NCBI GenBank assembly: GCA_948567375.1
Contig: OX419758.1
Location: 18,419,001-18,483,000 of the forward strand
Direction: 5' to 3'
DNA length: 64,000 nucleotides
DNA from: Lunularia cruciata
Taxonomy: Eukaryota > Streptophyta > Marchantiopsida > Lunulariales > Lunulariaceae
Position numbers and translations under genes: made by a program
Notes under the pieces: model-generated
Told to the model about the DNA's origin: nothing
The model's database searches: none
What the model saw: only the letters and a program-made list of their open reading frames with translations
In this document: positions 45,845-58,346 of the stretch, piece after piece
How the letters are laid out: every line of letters begins with the position of its first letter
How positions within the stretch are numbered: the first letter of the stretch is position 1

Positions 45845-48132
45845 TCGAAATCCCACCGGAGCTCTTGTCATTCCCTCGCGATGTTTTCTATGGGTGATGT
45901 GCATTAACAGTAAATTAAAATCTGAATCTCTGAACTATTCGGTTATTCATAGGTAGGAAATTCTTGAATGTCGGGTGACGAACGACCGGAGTAAGGCAGG
46001 AGTAACTTCCACTGAATATTTCCGTTTGAACTTACCTCTTGTTACCACCGCTTTTTGGATTACGAGGAATGATGAGGATCTTCCAGAAGATTATCATCCT
46101 TAAGGAGTAACTTCCACTGAATGTATCCATTGTAATTTACCTCTTATTGTTACAACAGTTCTAGTGTTTAATATCCTTATGAACATTCGGTTCTTTTAAT
46201 CTTTCATTTCGGAAACACACCTTTATGGCACTTCACGAACGCCTTTTGTTCACGTAGGGTATAGTGCATAAAGTCCATGCCATTTCTAGAGTTTAATTTA
46301 ATGCGTTTTTAGAATTGAGTTGCATTAAAGTCTGCTCCTTTTCTAGAGTTTAAGCTGATATGTTTTTAGAACCGAGCTACATTAAATTATATACCTTTAC
46401 AGATCTCAATTCCTATGTTTCTAGAATTGGATCCCACTAAATTCTATGGTTTTTAGGAGTTTAATTCTAATGTGTTTTGAGAATGGAGTCCAATCTAACT
46501 CATTGACAAGCATATTTTAAGTCACTACACAACTTGAGCTTAGTATGGGTATCTAAAAGGAGGTCTAAATGGTCTTTCTACATTCATGATTTTATTTTTA
46601 TTTAAACTGCTAGTTGTATTCGGCTACTTCTCAAATTATACTGTTCAGCAGTAAAGACAGTAATTTCTTTTATTTGACTTACATGACACAAATCGTGTCA
46701 TGTACGTCAAATTCCTAACATAAGAGAAACTTGTGTTTATTATGAATGTTTCAACTTCTTAACTTTTCACGAAAATAGAAGTCCAATTATGGGTCGTCCT
46801 TTTATATGAAATTTTTTATTTTCTTAAATTTCATTTATCACACGGAGGGAATGGGCTGTTAAAAACAAAGAAATTTCACCGTGTTTTTAATTCTGATTTT
46901 CCTTTAATCTGTTAATACTCCCTCCTTCAATGACAATGCAACTCTCACACAACTGCAAATTAGTAATTTTTGTATGATAATAATTCATTTAGCTATTTTC
47001 TTCAGAAATTAAAGAGATTTAATAACAAAATATTCAGTTCAAAGGATACATTATTTTGTGTACTATCATTTACCAATTATCCCTTTTGAACTACACAGTT
47101 TTATGAGCTTTACTATGTGCTCGACTGTCTATCATGCTAAGAGTGAACTTGTTCTAATTCTCTTCCTCACTTTTGGGCATCTGGAACTTCGTCATCGCCA
47201 AAGCACTCATACCTTCAAACTCTTCTACTGACATTCACAATTTACTATCTTGATGGTTCATTGCTGTAATGAGCAAATTCGAATTCATTGCCTGTTGGGA
47301 TAATTCGTTACATCGGTGTTATTCAGATTCTTGCTCGTCAAGCGGCGACATTCTTCAGAAGATGTAGATAACACTTCCTCGATACAGGTGCCAGATGTAC
47401 AATATTGCTAGCACCGACATTGGTACACACTTATAAGCCTTCTGAAGACAATATCTTGGCGAAGAAACTGAAAAATCAAAGGAGTGTTTAACCGGTGATT
47501 CTTTCTATAGTTCTTCAAACCCATTATGTTCAACGATGCCTTTACACATCTGGATATTACCTACGAGATGGGAAACTGCTGCTACGCTCACTCTGATGTT
47601 CCTGTTTCCTGTCTCCTTGTACAACACATTAATTTCAACATGAAATGGCTCTCATTGTTGTGCCAGTTCTTGCAAGTACAGTGTCATAAGAGATTGAAGT
47701 TTTTCTGCTTCTTCGAATTCTGAATATTTCGGTGGGTTGCCCGACTAGAACAGCCGTAATTAATAGGCTATACATTCCAGAGAGGCCCTCAAATCAGGTG
47801 TATATTAACAGTCTCCCAAACCTGCACTAAGATAGGCACCATTCTGCAGAGTGACTGATTACCTTGGGACTTGGGAATGAGTAGCAGAGTTTGACGTTCC
47901 TGAAGAGCTTAAAATCTGATGCTACGAGTATATACTAAACGGTGGTCAACACTGCCTATCGCCTAAGTGTCGTATAATCCTGCTTCCTTTGAAGAGGGTA
48001 AAAGACGTATACAAGTGACTAATTGATATGTCGGTGTATATCACAAAGCTCAAACTATTACTCGGACACACAGTAAACTGAAAGTAAACCGACGTGAATC
48101 CTGACGAAAGACTACTTACAGCCAATTGCAAC

Positions 48133-48393
48133 CTACTCAGGAGTGAAGTCCTTGGGTTGAAAACCATCGCCCAAGGGCAGCTTTGGAAGGATCTTCAAAA
48201 TTTGGTTTTCAGCACCTCCACTGCGGTACACGCAATTGATCTTAGGTGCTTGACGCTCAAGGAAACCAAAGGTGTTGAAACTTCCCTTGCAGTCATCGAA
48301 CTTATTCCGAGTTAACCAGTCCCCGAGACTCCAGCACCGACCAGTTGCTTTGCAGCAATACACAGCCTGGTTTAACGTCTGCCTACGAAACAT
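48133..48393 (-). CDS. unidentified exon, open in this copy
   Basis: A single minus-strand frame of 86 codons carries CCKATGRCWSLGDWLTRNKF, DCKGSFNTFGFLERQAP, AENQILKILPKLPLGDGFQP and ends KDFTPE-stop. The A1 copy is frameshifted. Relative to A1 two codons (Asp-Leu) are missing in frame. A C-terminal exon of a minus-strand gene is the simplest reading, with more 5' exons at higher coordinates. Family not recognised. Confidence 0.45.
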   Translation of the reverse strand: MFRRQTLNQAVYCCKATGRCWSLGDWLTRNKFDDCKGSFNTFGFLERQAPKINCVYRSGGAENQILKILPKLPLGDGFQPKDFTPE

Positions 48394-48714
48394 TCACATT
48401 GAACCTGTTCCAAGAACACACGATGCCAAGTAAATGTAACTGAAATTTTTTTAAATCTCCGCTTAAGAAACTTGCTTACTGTACGATTCTACCTTTGAGG
48501 TGTAAGTTCTCTAAAGCCAAGTAGCGTCTTCAGGCAGTGAGAAAAAAGAGAGAGAATATATATAGATATACATTCGTATGGTATTAATCGTATTGCTGCA
48601 GATAGTACGTGATGCTATTTTGAGCAAGAATTACAGAGGCTATTGTCCATCGTATTCCATTTAAGAAAATTAGAGAAGTTAAAAGCAACCAGGAGACTGA
48701 CTTTGTAGAATATA

Positions 48715-48925
48715 TTGTAGAGGTGTCTGTGATTTCTCGGTCCAGCTCCAAAAAATGTACTTGCTTCAGAGTATGATTGTCAAGAAAGCACTGGCAGATG
48801 CAGAGGAAGGTCATCTTCAGCGGATTATTTTGTTGAAGTTTAACGATAAATCTTTCAATCTTTCCTAACCAAGGTGAATAGACTGATTCACATGTAATGT
48901 CCATTTCTCTGTCTTCAACTGTGAT
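48715..48925 (-). pseudogene. LRR-like exon fragment on the minus strand
   Basis: Minus-strand text ITVEDREMDITCESVYSPWL, IVKLQQN and FLDNHTLKQVHFLELDREI resembles a ribonuclease-inhibitor-type LRR unit. Copies in A1 (16504-16760) and A2 (21120-21300) carry the same blocks with different breaks. It could belong to the same minus-strand gene as the exon at 48133-48393. Confidence 0.4.
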
Positions 48926-49675
48926 CAGATGTACTTGCACAGCGAAAAGATGACGAGCAACTACCGTTTAGTTGTTCAGATTAACAAGGATCCAAACAGT
49001 GGACTTACACAATATATACCTTTCTTCTGACAATACCTATATTAGCTTGCGTTAGGACTGCACACTATAACCAAGCTTGATAAAAACCTCTCGAGTTCAT
49101 TGCTGCCATTCCAATGTTTGCAGTGACTCCAAACCCGATAAACAGTAATCATGCGCCATTCTCTTTTTATCGTCTTTACTGATACAAAGCAGAACAGCTT
49201 TTTCATCTACAGGGTTGCGTGAGTTATCAATCTTTACAATTGCGTACACTTCACTTCACGTGTACACTTCTCTCCGACTTTCACCTTGTTAGTGTGTGAC
49301 TTCTTATGGTGGCAGGTTTGAATATTCCTATAAATGTTTTCCTATCGACCAGTGATCCAGAAACGCTTCAGCAATTAACTCTAAGTAGTAGGCATGAAGG
49401 TACATACGGAGTACTAATTTGAATATATTATTCCAAAGTAACTTGGTCTGCTTTCGGAAACTCAACAATAATCAATTGCATTCAAGTAAAATCGAAAAAT
49501 TCTTCCCCTAACAATGTTTTATACCATACTCAGTTTTCCCAAAACGTTTGTGGAATAATGATAATTAATATTTCTAAATTTACCGACTGAAGTGAACTGT
49601 AAAGAGTGTAAGAATGAGTAGATATAAATATTTCTGCTTTGAGTATCAGAACATGAGAGCAGAAGCAGTTCGAAG

Positions 49676-50647
49676 GCTAATCGCAAACGCAATATAAATA
49701 TTTCCTGATCAATAGTAGTAGAAAACTGATATACATCATATAATCAGTATGCGCTAAGCAAAGCATGTAGCTGAAATAGATGACAACATGTAATTGAAGA
49801 CAATTCGGCAAAACTTGAAAGATTAAGGGAACTGAAATCGGAAGACTGGGCAGAAATCATGTGTAAGAACCATGAAACAGAGCAACAAATGTGGGGTGGA
49901 GCGAAGTAGGAGAAGAGTGGATGATATCTGGCTGAGATGGAGCGAGCGATAGAGACTGGATAGAGTATGATAGAGACGGGATAGCGTATGTCGTAGCAAG
50001 CGCTATGGCCGCTTGAGTCCTGAAATGCTAAACAACTGAAGGAAGCAAAAGGTAGCCATAGTAAACCTCCACGAAAGCACATACGACTTCATCAGTGCCA
50101 AAGTAACTGAGCAAGTGTCAGTTCCCCTCTTACCGAGTTTCTGCTCGAAAACTGAAGAGTGCAAACTCGGTTGCTTCCTCTGCTTCCGGTATGTACACAA
50201 TGATTGGTTGAATGCACATCCTAGAAAGTACCTGGAGACGCAGATAGCTTTTGAGTTAAGCCTTCTAGAACCATCATTTAACGCAAGCTGAATTTCTTCA
50301 AAGTCCCTCCTCTTGAGAATCAGCCATGCAGGGTATGTCCAGAAGAGCATTCTTCTGTCCTAGCACTATTAATTTATTGTTCATAATCCGGACTTGCAAG
50401 ATAAGCCATCAACTTGAATCACCTTCCGAACACTATTTAGTTTCATCTGTGTCCATGACTAGGTTGGATAGAGGAAGCAGCGATGCTCACCGGATACCCG
50501 GGTTCACCACCCAGAAACTTGGGTTAGAAATTCTTTAACAGTATCTGTATTGAGAAAGAAAACGACAGTTATTTATCTGATGCCAGATAGCGTTCACATA
50601 AGATATGACTACCAACTTAAATTTCTATCTTCCGCAGTAGAGTTCAT
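49676..50647. other. segment found only in module B
   Basis: No counterpart in A. A minus-strand frame at 50003-50350 (MLFWTYPAWLILKRRDF...) is open for 115 codons but has no recognised motif. Whether it is a gene cannot be said. Confidence 0.35.
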
Positions 50648-53400
50648 GGATTGCAATATACAAGGACCTTCGCCTCATCTGCGCCTTAGCAAAAATACTA
50701 TACGCAACAAATTGAAGTCAACTAGAACCATTGTTGCAGAAACCAGTTTACCGCTTAAGTCATTCTCAGACTGTTATCGCAATCATTGCCTCTTCGTACT
50801 TGTTACTCTGCCGGTCAGACCTACAAACAGTGTCCATCCCTGCCATCCGGAGAGCATAGAAAACAGTGTCAACATGAACTCCAAATCGAAAATTTAAACG
50901 GTGACTGGCTGCTTTCTAGCCTAGTCATCTGTCCCTCCTACCAATGTGCACAGTTCCAGCTCCACAACACCTCGTAACTTAAAACATAGTATGATTCTCC
51001 AAACAACCGTAAATATTAATCAGGCTGCTCGAGAAAAGACATGGACAAAATGCTGATTGGAATACCGGAGAATGAAACTATCGAGGTTGTTCCTGGATAT
51101 CATAACCAATCTTAGATGTTTCTCTATACTTCGTCTTAAAATTAAGAACATACTTTCCTCTAGGTTCATACTGCGTCCAATTTCGTGATAACTTCAGAAA
51201 CAAACAAACATCCATTTCCTGAGCATTACATTAGTACTTTTATACTGATTTGACATGAGATTATCTGCCTTGGTGCTGTATAATGTGGTATCTTCTTTCA
51301 TTCAAACTCCTGCTCTGCTCCATTGATAACCTTTATGCCCTTTCCGAGAATCCAACAACCATTGCTTATTGGAAAGCCGTATGTTTGACCCAATCAAGAA
51401 TTCATTGCTCGTACTTTTATCTCTTAGAGTTTAGAAGAAATTTCCTTTGGTCTTTCTCACATGTCTGTTTGTAGGTATTGGAACCAAACATACACTGGAA
51501 ACGGAGGGTACCAGGACATGATCCAACTCACGTCAATAATAAAAAGGGTGTTTTACCTACAGGCACCCACAATGCCATACATCAAGGGCAGTGAAGTAAA
51601 TGGATACCGAAATAATGAGCAGGACATACAGTAGATTAGACCATGTATGCTCATAAATATTACGTTATATTATACGATTCTGTGAAGGTGTAAACATACT
51701 GATTGTCAAGCACTGATTGAAAAATTATCAACAACATAGTCAGTGCAGACTTCGAATGCATAGAGATCACCGGTGCTATGACAGTTTCAGATGTCGTGAA
51801 TTCCTTAAATTGCCAAGCAATACCGTGGATACAATGCTTCCAGTCATGCAGAAGCTCCTTTCATGGAACGGTTACTTACCAGCCACTTGCTCTTCATCAA
51901 TATAACTCAGACTAAGACCCTTATTGGTAGCCATTCCTACTACCTGCAAAGAAGCAGGATAAATTAGATAGAAGGACGTTCTATGTAGCTTCCACAGACG
52001 GAGATGAATGATCGACCCAAAAACATCTCACAATTGTTGTTGCTGGCAACTGGACACTGATTGGAGGAGATATAGTGAGAGCAGAAGCAGTTCGTACAAC
52101 AGTAGATTCACACCCCCCTGAACACACAAAAATCTGTTGATGAACTATAACCACCCCCACCCCCCCCCATAACTCCCCACCAAGGGGAGGTGGAGAGTAA
52201 CCATTACTCGTACACAAGCAACATCTCTTTCAACATCTGAAAAGCTTACATCCTGTCCTTAAAGTACACCTTAACATAGTCGGCGTCCTTAAAAGACCAA
52301 ACATGCAGCGGCCATCTACAGCAATGCAGCGCACGCTATGATATTCAGCTTTCTTCAATGCCGGTGATGTTCCCTGCCTACAAAAGGATCATGAGGGAAG
52401 TAAACGTTTCCATTGAGATGAATGTTTCTGTGTGTAACCTAGGCCTTTGAGCACATAATAGTGGACAGCAGACTTCCAAAGTGAACAACAATTTCAACCA
52501 ACCAGGTAGAACCAGGACCAGAAAATAGAAAGTGCAGATGCTCAGTTCAAGTATGAACTACACAAATATATCCTGCATGGACAGTTAATGCAAACACTAC
52601 TTTCTCACACTATTCGTTTTCAACGGTGAAAATACTGACTATGCTTGACGAGCTCGGCCAAGCGGTTCAATTCGTGCAAAGAAAGAAGTGGGTTTCTTTC
52701 GCCACCAGGGAATGCCGCTGGAATTGACGCAAAAGGAGCACTCGGCAAATTCCACTTCTCCATTTCCACATACACGACCCAGGCGGTGCCATCCGCGAGC
52801 TGACCAACAACACTTCCTGCAGTAAACGAATTCACTCACCTGAAAACAAATAACCACAGAAATGCAAAAGTTCATTCTTCGATAAACGAGTAAATTTTTC
52901 CTCCCAGAAACTGAATAGAGTGACACGTCGAATTTACAACCCAACTTTTGCATTTATCTTCTTCCAGTCTATTGCCAGAAATCTACCGCCTTCAATTGGG
53001 ACACATTACGGCCAACTTCACCTGAAACGAGTTGCTCTCCTGAAGCCATTGGAACAAACGAAGCAACCTGCTTATGAACTACCCCTAGAACAATGACTTA
53101 GGACAGACTTACTCCAAGAGGAGCAATCCCTACTAGTCAAACATGGACACGAAAGCTCAGGAGTCAGTCTAATGTTCAAGTCACGAATCCGCCGGGAAGT
53201 CGATAAGCATTTCATGCAATTGTGGGTAGCGAGAGCACAGCGCAAGCAATGATTACCATCACAACAACTTACTGCACAATGTTCGTTCCAGTGATGATGA
53301 GGTATCTTCCTTAGACTCTATCCCGGATACATCTTCCACTAATCTCCTGCACCAAATTTGTTGAACAGTTTGAAATGTAGTCAAGTTGAAAGACTCAAGA
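50648..53400. repeat. duplicated module B, continuation (counterpart of 22275-24990)
   Basis: Follows 22275-24990 closely. 52143-52165 is a C-rich run. Plus-strand frame at 50550-50897 (MDCNIQGPSPHLRLSK...) is shared in part by A but broken there. Confidence 0.8.
52620..52850 (-). CDS. unidentified minus-strand exon, intact in B
   Basis: The minus-strand frame reads VNSFTAGSVVGQLADGTAWV, then YVEMEKWNLPSAP, FASIPAAFPGGERNPLLSL and HELNRLAELVKHSQ, before a stop 5 codons on. TTTTCAG occurs just upstream of the frame (an acceptor) and GT-like sites lie near the end. The A copy has lost about 30 codons and shifts frame. The balance of charged and aliphatic residues looks like true protein. Family not recognised. 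Confidence 0.5.
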
Positions 53401-54690
53401 AGAGAGATTCATCATTAGATCTGAAGTGAAGGATTGGGCATTCCAAGAACGACATATTCGTTCTTGTTCGAAATCTTAGTCTGTAGTATCAACCCTCCGA
53501 GATCATTCGTAGTCGGTGCGGATGAGAGTTTTGTTTAAATTCTACGTCAACTAATTTAGATTAAGCTGACGGTGGGGACAGAGTTTTACTGAAATTCGAC
53601 GTCAGATAAATTAGTCTAAACTGACACAGTCTCGGAGGTTCCGCGCGACTTTGTCGCGTTTAATCTAATTTATTTGACGGGACCAAACGGCGATGCAAGC
53701 GTCTCGACTGTCATGCTCCCGAACCAAGCTACCTAATCTTTTGCAATAGGTCAGGACCCTTCGAGCACCACAAGCAATATTAGGAAGAGGAAGGCCAGGG
53801 AGGAGATATTGATCCTGGAATGACACATGATCCATCCGTTTCTTGTTGGAGGAGCTTCGACAGGAAGACAGGAGATATACCATTTCTGCAACAGCTTTGC
53901 TGATAACTGATCGGACTACGGTGATATCTTCTACAAGATCGAAACATTTAATGTAGTTACTAAGAGTACGATGGAGTCCCCTCGCCCCACTTCAAATTGA
54001 AATCCAGAACAGAGGTGCCCCTCAGTTTGACATCTCGAATAGAACTGCGCTGGATACTCGAAAAAATTAACGTAATTACTAAGAGTATGATGGAGTCCCC
54101 TGCGCTGGAGACTCGAAAAATTTAATGTAGTTACTAAGAGTATGATGAAGTCCCCTGCACACTGCACACTTCAGATTGAAATCCAGAACAGAGGTGCACC
54201 TCAGTTTGACATCTCGAATAGATGTGCGCCAGAGACTCTTTCGGTCTCTTAGCAACTTCAGATTGAAATCTAGAACAGAAGTGCACCTCAGTTTGACATC
54301 TCGAATAGAAGTGCGCCGGAGACTCTTTCGGTCCCTTAGCAACTGCGAATGGAAAGGAGACTCCCTTTTAGCAACTGCAACTGGTCGAAGGATTTGGACT
54401 TCGATACCCCAAAATGCACACTCACTGGGGGCGAAGTGGAAAATTTAATGAGTCAACTGCCCTGGAGGTTTCTGCAATTGCACGTATTTGACAGGGGGCC
54501 ATCATGGCGAACGAACATAGCGAGAGTGATCGGCAACAGTCCTAATCTAAGGAGTGTCAGCTTCTTGTGTAGACGAGGTGGATGTGGAGGACGTGAAAGT
54601 ACTCCGCATGGTCCCCTAAGTACAGGGGCATGTATCGAGATCATTTCTTTTTCCTCTAGTCTTGGGTTAGATGGAGTTACGGAGGTATAA
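53401..54690 (+). pseudogene. LRR-type protein remnant (B copy)
   Basis: Corresponds to 26380-27210. The acidic leader is present without its ATG, then come frame-changed blocks and 54349-54690 with WSKDLDFDTPKCTLTGGEV, SQLPWRFLQLHVFDRGPSW, RTNIARVIGNSPNLRSVSF and LCRRGG, which read as ribonuclease-inhibitor-like LRR sequence. Stops at 54690 and earlier frameshifts make it inactive. It is the plus-strand neighbour of the minus-strand exons of module B. Confidence 0.55.
54171..54344 (+). repeat. 87-bp in-frame tandem repeat (29 residues)
   Basis: Two units start with TTCAGATTGAAATC at about 54171 and 54258; each codes SRTEVHLSLTSRI and RRLFRSLSN. Worn earlier units lie at about 53983-54165. 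87 is a multiple of three, so the repeat kept its frame, but surrounding frames are broken. Confidence 0.8.
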
Positions 54691-54879
54691 GGATACAAAT
54701 CGAAGTCAATTTCTTTTCCTATAGTCTTGGGAGTAGATGGAGCTATGGGAACCATGTTAGACACATTTGTCAGTCACAGAGTGCTCAGGAACTTTATCAT
54801 ATTAGAAAGAGAAAGTGTCACTCTCATTCTTTCTATCATAAATCATATACTATGTGTTCATTATTCTACCCCAATGGGC

Positions 54880-55395
54880 AACACTAGGTGATACTTCTTC
54901 TGGTGATCCAGGTGTTTGTATCACACTAGGTGATGTTTTTCTGATGCTTAGGTGTTTGTAGACCATACAACTTGCATATCTGAGTAGATGCAATAGGGTA
55001 AAGTGGTACCTAGCCCCATTTTACCTTTTTTGTCTCCCTACTAAGGCTTGATGGGGTTTTCCTTTCCTTAGTGTTCCCTACAAGGTCCCCTTTTTCTCTT
55101 CTTATTCTACAATGAGCATAGCTCATTAGATGGTGCAATTCATAAACGAACAGTCACATTAGGTGATCCAAAGAAATATCACCTAATGTGATTAGGTGAT
55201 ATTTCTTTGGAATGGTTCAGAATTTGTAAATATTATGATTTGCACAATTTCAATATCTTAGGTGCCATTCTACCATAGGGTAGAATGAACCTAGCTCAAT
55301 TTTACCTTTTTTTTCTTATTTCCCTTGTACGGTATGGTATGATGGGGTCTTCTCATTTTAATTGTGTTCTACTTGGCTACTTTTCTCATATATAA
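54880..55395 (+). repeat. two T-type terminal repeats in plus orientation
   Basis: 54915-55090 and 55156-55390 each show the T order: AGGTGAT near the start, TTTGTAGACC or AATTTGTAAAT, CTTGCATA/GATTTGCACA, then TTTTACCTTTTTT and TTGATGGGGT. With the inverted copy at 57940-58172 they bracket AT-rich copy 2, as terminal inverted repeats would. Confidence 0.75.
55168..55210. repeat. perfect 20-bp palindrome arms with a 3-bp loop
   Basis: 55168-55187 and 55191-55210 are exact reverse complements (left arm starts CCAAAGAAATATCACC) around GTG. An overlapping second inverted pair (CACATTAGGTGAT, 55156 and on) allows an alternative fold. Cruciform or hairpin-prone site inside a T repeat. Confidence 0.95.
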
Positions 55396-55399
55396 CAAT

Positions 55400-57939
55400 C
55401 TCAAATAAAATAAAATAAATTCATTTTTTAATACTAACTTTTAAAATCTAACTTTCTTTGCTGAGATTTTTACTTTTTATTCATGTTTTGCCAATTTTAC
55501 CTAAAAAAAAAATTATTTTTTTTTTTATTTTTGAATTATATTTAGAATCTAAATATTTATCACTGGAAGGTTTATATTTTTTAATCATATTTTGCTAATT
55601 TTTATTTACTTTGTTACTTTGAACCTAAAATCTCTATCTATTATAAATATAATAAATTAGTATCCATACATTTTAGCTCATTATTGAATAGATTCGAATG
55701 GTAAACAAGTAAGGTAATTGTGAATTTTATGTTTTGTATTGATATGTGCGATTGGCCGTGTAATCTAAAACAGTTTACTTGCAAAATGGGAACGAAGTAG
55801 CTAAAGAATAAACAATGACTACTTTGCAATCTCTAAGTGATTATCCTTTTGTAAGAACAAAAGTAATTGTTAATAGTGTCGGCTTTGACATGTCTAATAA
55901 TACTTCTTGAATTTTGTATCTCATTTTCTTTGACCGCATCTGCAAAGCTATTGGGAATATGTTGGTACCATCCCAAGCGTCTTTAGCTTCAATGAATATC
56001 ATTGGACGACCACATTTTTAGAAATTATTTTGCCCGGGTCAACTTAGGACTTGAAATCCTAATTTAACGGTGGCAAGTTGATGACTTATATCCATTACCT
56101 TTGCTATCCAAAATGATCTCTTTTAGAATGATTTCCACAACTACATATATATACATATGTCTTGCCAAATTTCTTGAAGTAACCAAGATGACTTTGAACT
56201 CATTTTGGAATAGAGTCTAAATGCACTAAACTTTCCAAACATGTTTATACAATTTTCTTATGATGGAGACTTAGATACGACATACTTTTTTTTACTACAT
56301 GTAATTGTAATCTACTTGGCAAAAAGAACTTAAATGTTACAGATTTCTACTCGTATTTTATTAGTGTCATAAAAATAACTAAAATTGGATTTATGCTTTC
56401 AAATTGATAGGACATAAAATGTTAATAGTTTTAATATTAAAATTTGATCAAATAGAGGAATTGGTAAAGATTGATGGAGATTGCTATTACAATTCTTGAA
56501 TTGCTCCATAGTCAAATTTTTATGTCCAGAATCCCGGACATAAATAATAAATTGAATTTTACCATTACAAGAAAGGGAACTCTAAAGTCAAAGGATCAAG
56601 CTAATTATCAGGTTTATGAACCAGAATTGAGAAGAAAGCTAGTTTCATGGCCCATATTTAGCATGACAATAACTATAACTATGAGATTATATTCATTTTG
56701 ATTAATAGGTTAGGTTAATTCTTATTTTTGAATCTAAGAGTATCTTCCATATCTTCCATATTCCACTATTTATCTTCCATAGCTAATTTTCCATTATATC
56801 CATATTTAAAATGCTAATTTTATTGGCTTTTTCTATTTAGGTTTTGAGTAATCAAATAACCATTTATGTATAACTCTTTATCTCCTCTTTATTTGATGAC
56901 CATTTAATAATTTATGTAAAATTTCACTCAAATTACTTTCTTCTTACCTAGAAATTTAAATATGACAGTAATTAAAATTTTTTATGTTTTATTCTTCTAT
57001 TAGTAGCACTGCTGAACTTATCTATAGATTATCTTAGATGATTATTTGTATTTTTACACTTAATCAACTATAGATTATTTGTAAGTATTGCATTATTATC
57101 CTTTCAATACTAAATTTCAGTAATAATAATTTAGAAATTACTATCTAACTCTTGATCTCTTAAGTCAAATTTTTTTTCTATATCTTTTTATAATATGTTA
57201 ACAATCTTTGAAAATAAATTTCAGGTTTTGTAAAGTCAAGTAAACCAAAAAATAGTAATGAAGCAAATTTTTTTAAAAATAAGGTAGAAATTAAGATTTC
57301 TCTCATCAGTTTTTGTTTGACTTGGAGATACTCTTATCAATTAATAGAAATATGTTTTTATGTAATATGTGATAGTGCTAAAACATAAAATTAAGCAGGA
57401 GCAAAATTTATTAGATGGATTGAGACTTAGGATGAAGAAACAAGTGAATTGTCTAGAATGCTCAATGTTTTTGAGAGTTTTGTGCTACCCTAAGCAACAA
57501 CTCAAAAAACTCACTTTTATATACTCGGTTATACATTTTTATACACAAGTCTTTGTATGATGCAATAAATTTATTTGGATATATATAACAATTACTTACA
57601 ATATGCCTTAGTAACAACTTTCTTAACATAATCTTTATAACTATAGGTTTTTAAAGGAGACTTCCAAATTTAATACATAAGTTTAAGTTTATAAAGCAGA
57701 TTATAATCCAAATGGTTTGATTCATAAATATATTTCACAAAACTTGCAGAGTTAAACCTCCATGGCCTGCATATGAATCCTAAAATTTCTTTGCAAGAGT
57801 AAATAGATTTCTTCTAGTGAGTTATGCCCTATCTTGTTTGCATTTCTTGTGAGCCATTGGCTTTTAGCTCTATGCTTGCAACTTCCAGCTAGGCATAAAT
57901 ACATAACCTCCTATTATGATGTAGAAAGCAACAGCCCCA
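55400..57939. repeat. AT-rich repeat family, copy 2
   Basis: 55870-57490 matches 28940-31200 in order. No protein-coding frame is convincing. Bracketed by T repeats in inverted orientation, giving a possible unit of 54.9-58.17 kb. Confidence 0.7.
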
Positions 57940-58172
57940 ATAAGAGAGAGAAAGGTGACCGCAAAGAACACATGAAGGATTGGAAGACCCCCATCAAGCC
58001 ATACAAGGTAGAGACACAAGAGGTAAAATAGGGCTAGGCCCCAATACTATTACTATGAGTAACCTATCCTACCGCACCTAAGATATCCAAGCTATGCAAG
58101 TAGTAAGATCTACAAACTACAAGAGCATCCAAAGAAGCATCACTTAGTGTGATTGCTCTCTTATGGATTGCA
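57940..58172 (-). repeat. T-type terminal repeat, minus orientation
   Basis: Reverse complement of the T order, with GATTGGAAGACCCCCATCAAG, AGGTAAAATAGGGCTAGGCC, CCTAAGATATCCAAGCTATG and AGCATCACTTAGTGTGATTG. The outer end is therefore near CACACTAAGTGATGC. Confidence 0.8.
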
Positions 58173-58346
58173 CACATATCTCAAACATATGGGCTCCACT
58201 TTTTCAGTTTCTTATTACCGCAAGGAGTACCTTGTTGTTAGAGCTTTCTTAGTACTTCTTGACCTAACCTCATAATGTTTTCTTGCCTTAAGCTTAGGGA
58301 TACATTTATCTACCAATATGATGGTGTATAATAGTTTAGTCAAGAT

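Larger units (their letters stand above)
46263..49675. repeat. duplicated module, copy B (counterpart of A1)
   Basis: Matches 14110-17590 over its length, starting GTGCATAAAGTCCATGCCATTT and ending GAGCAGAAGCAGTTCGAAG. It begins about 470 bp after the HNL stop codon. Small in-frame indels relative to A1 occur in the exon at 48.1-48.4 kb. Confidence 0.85.
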
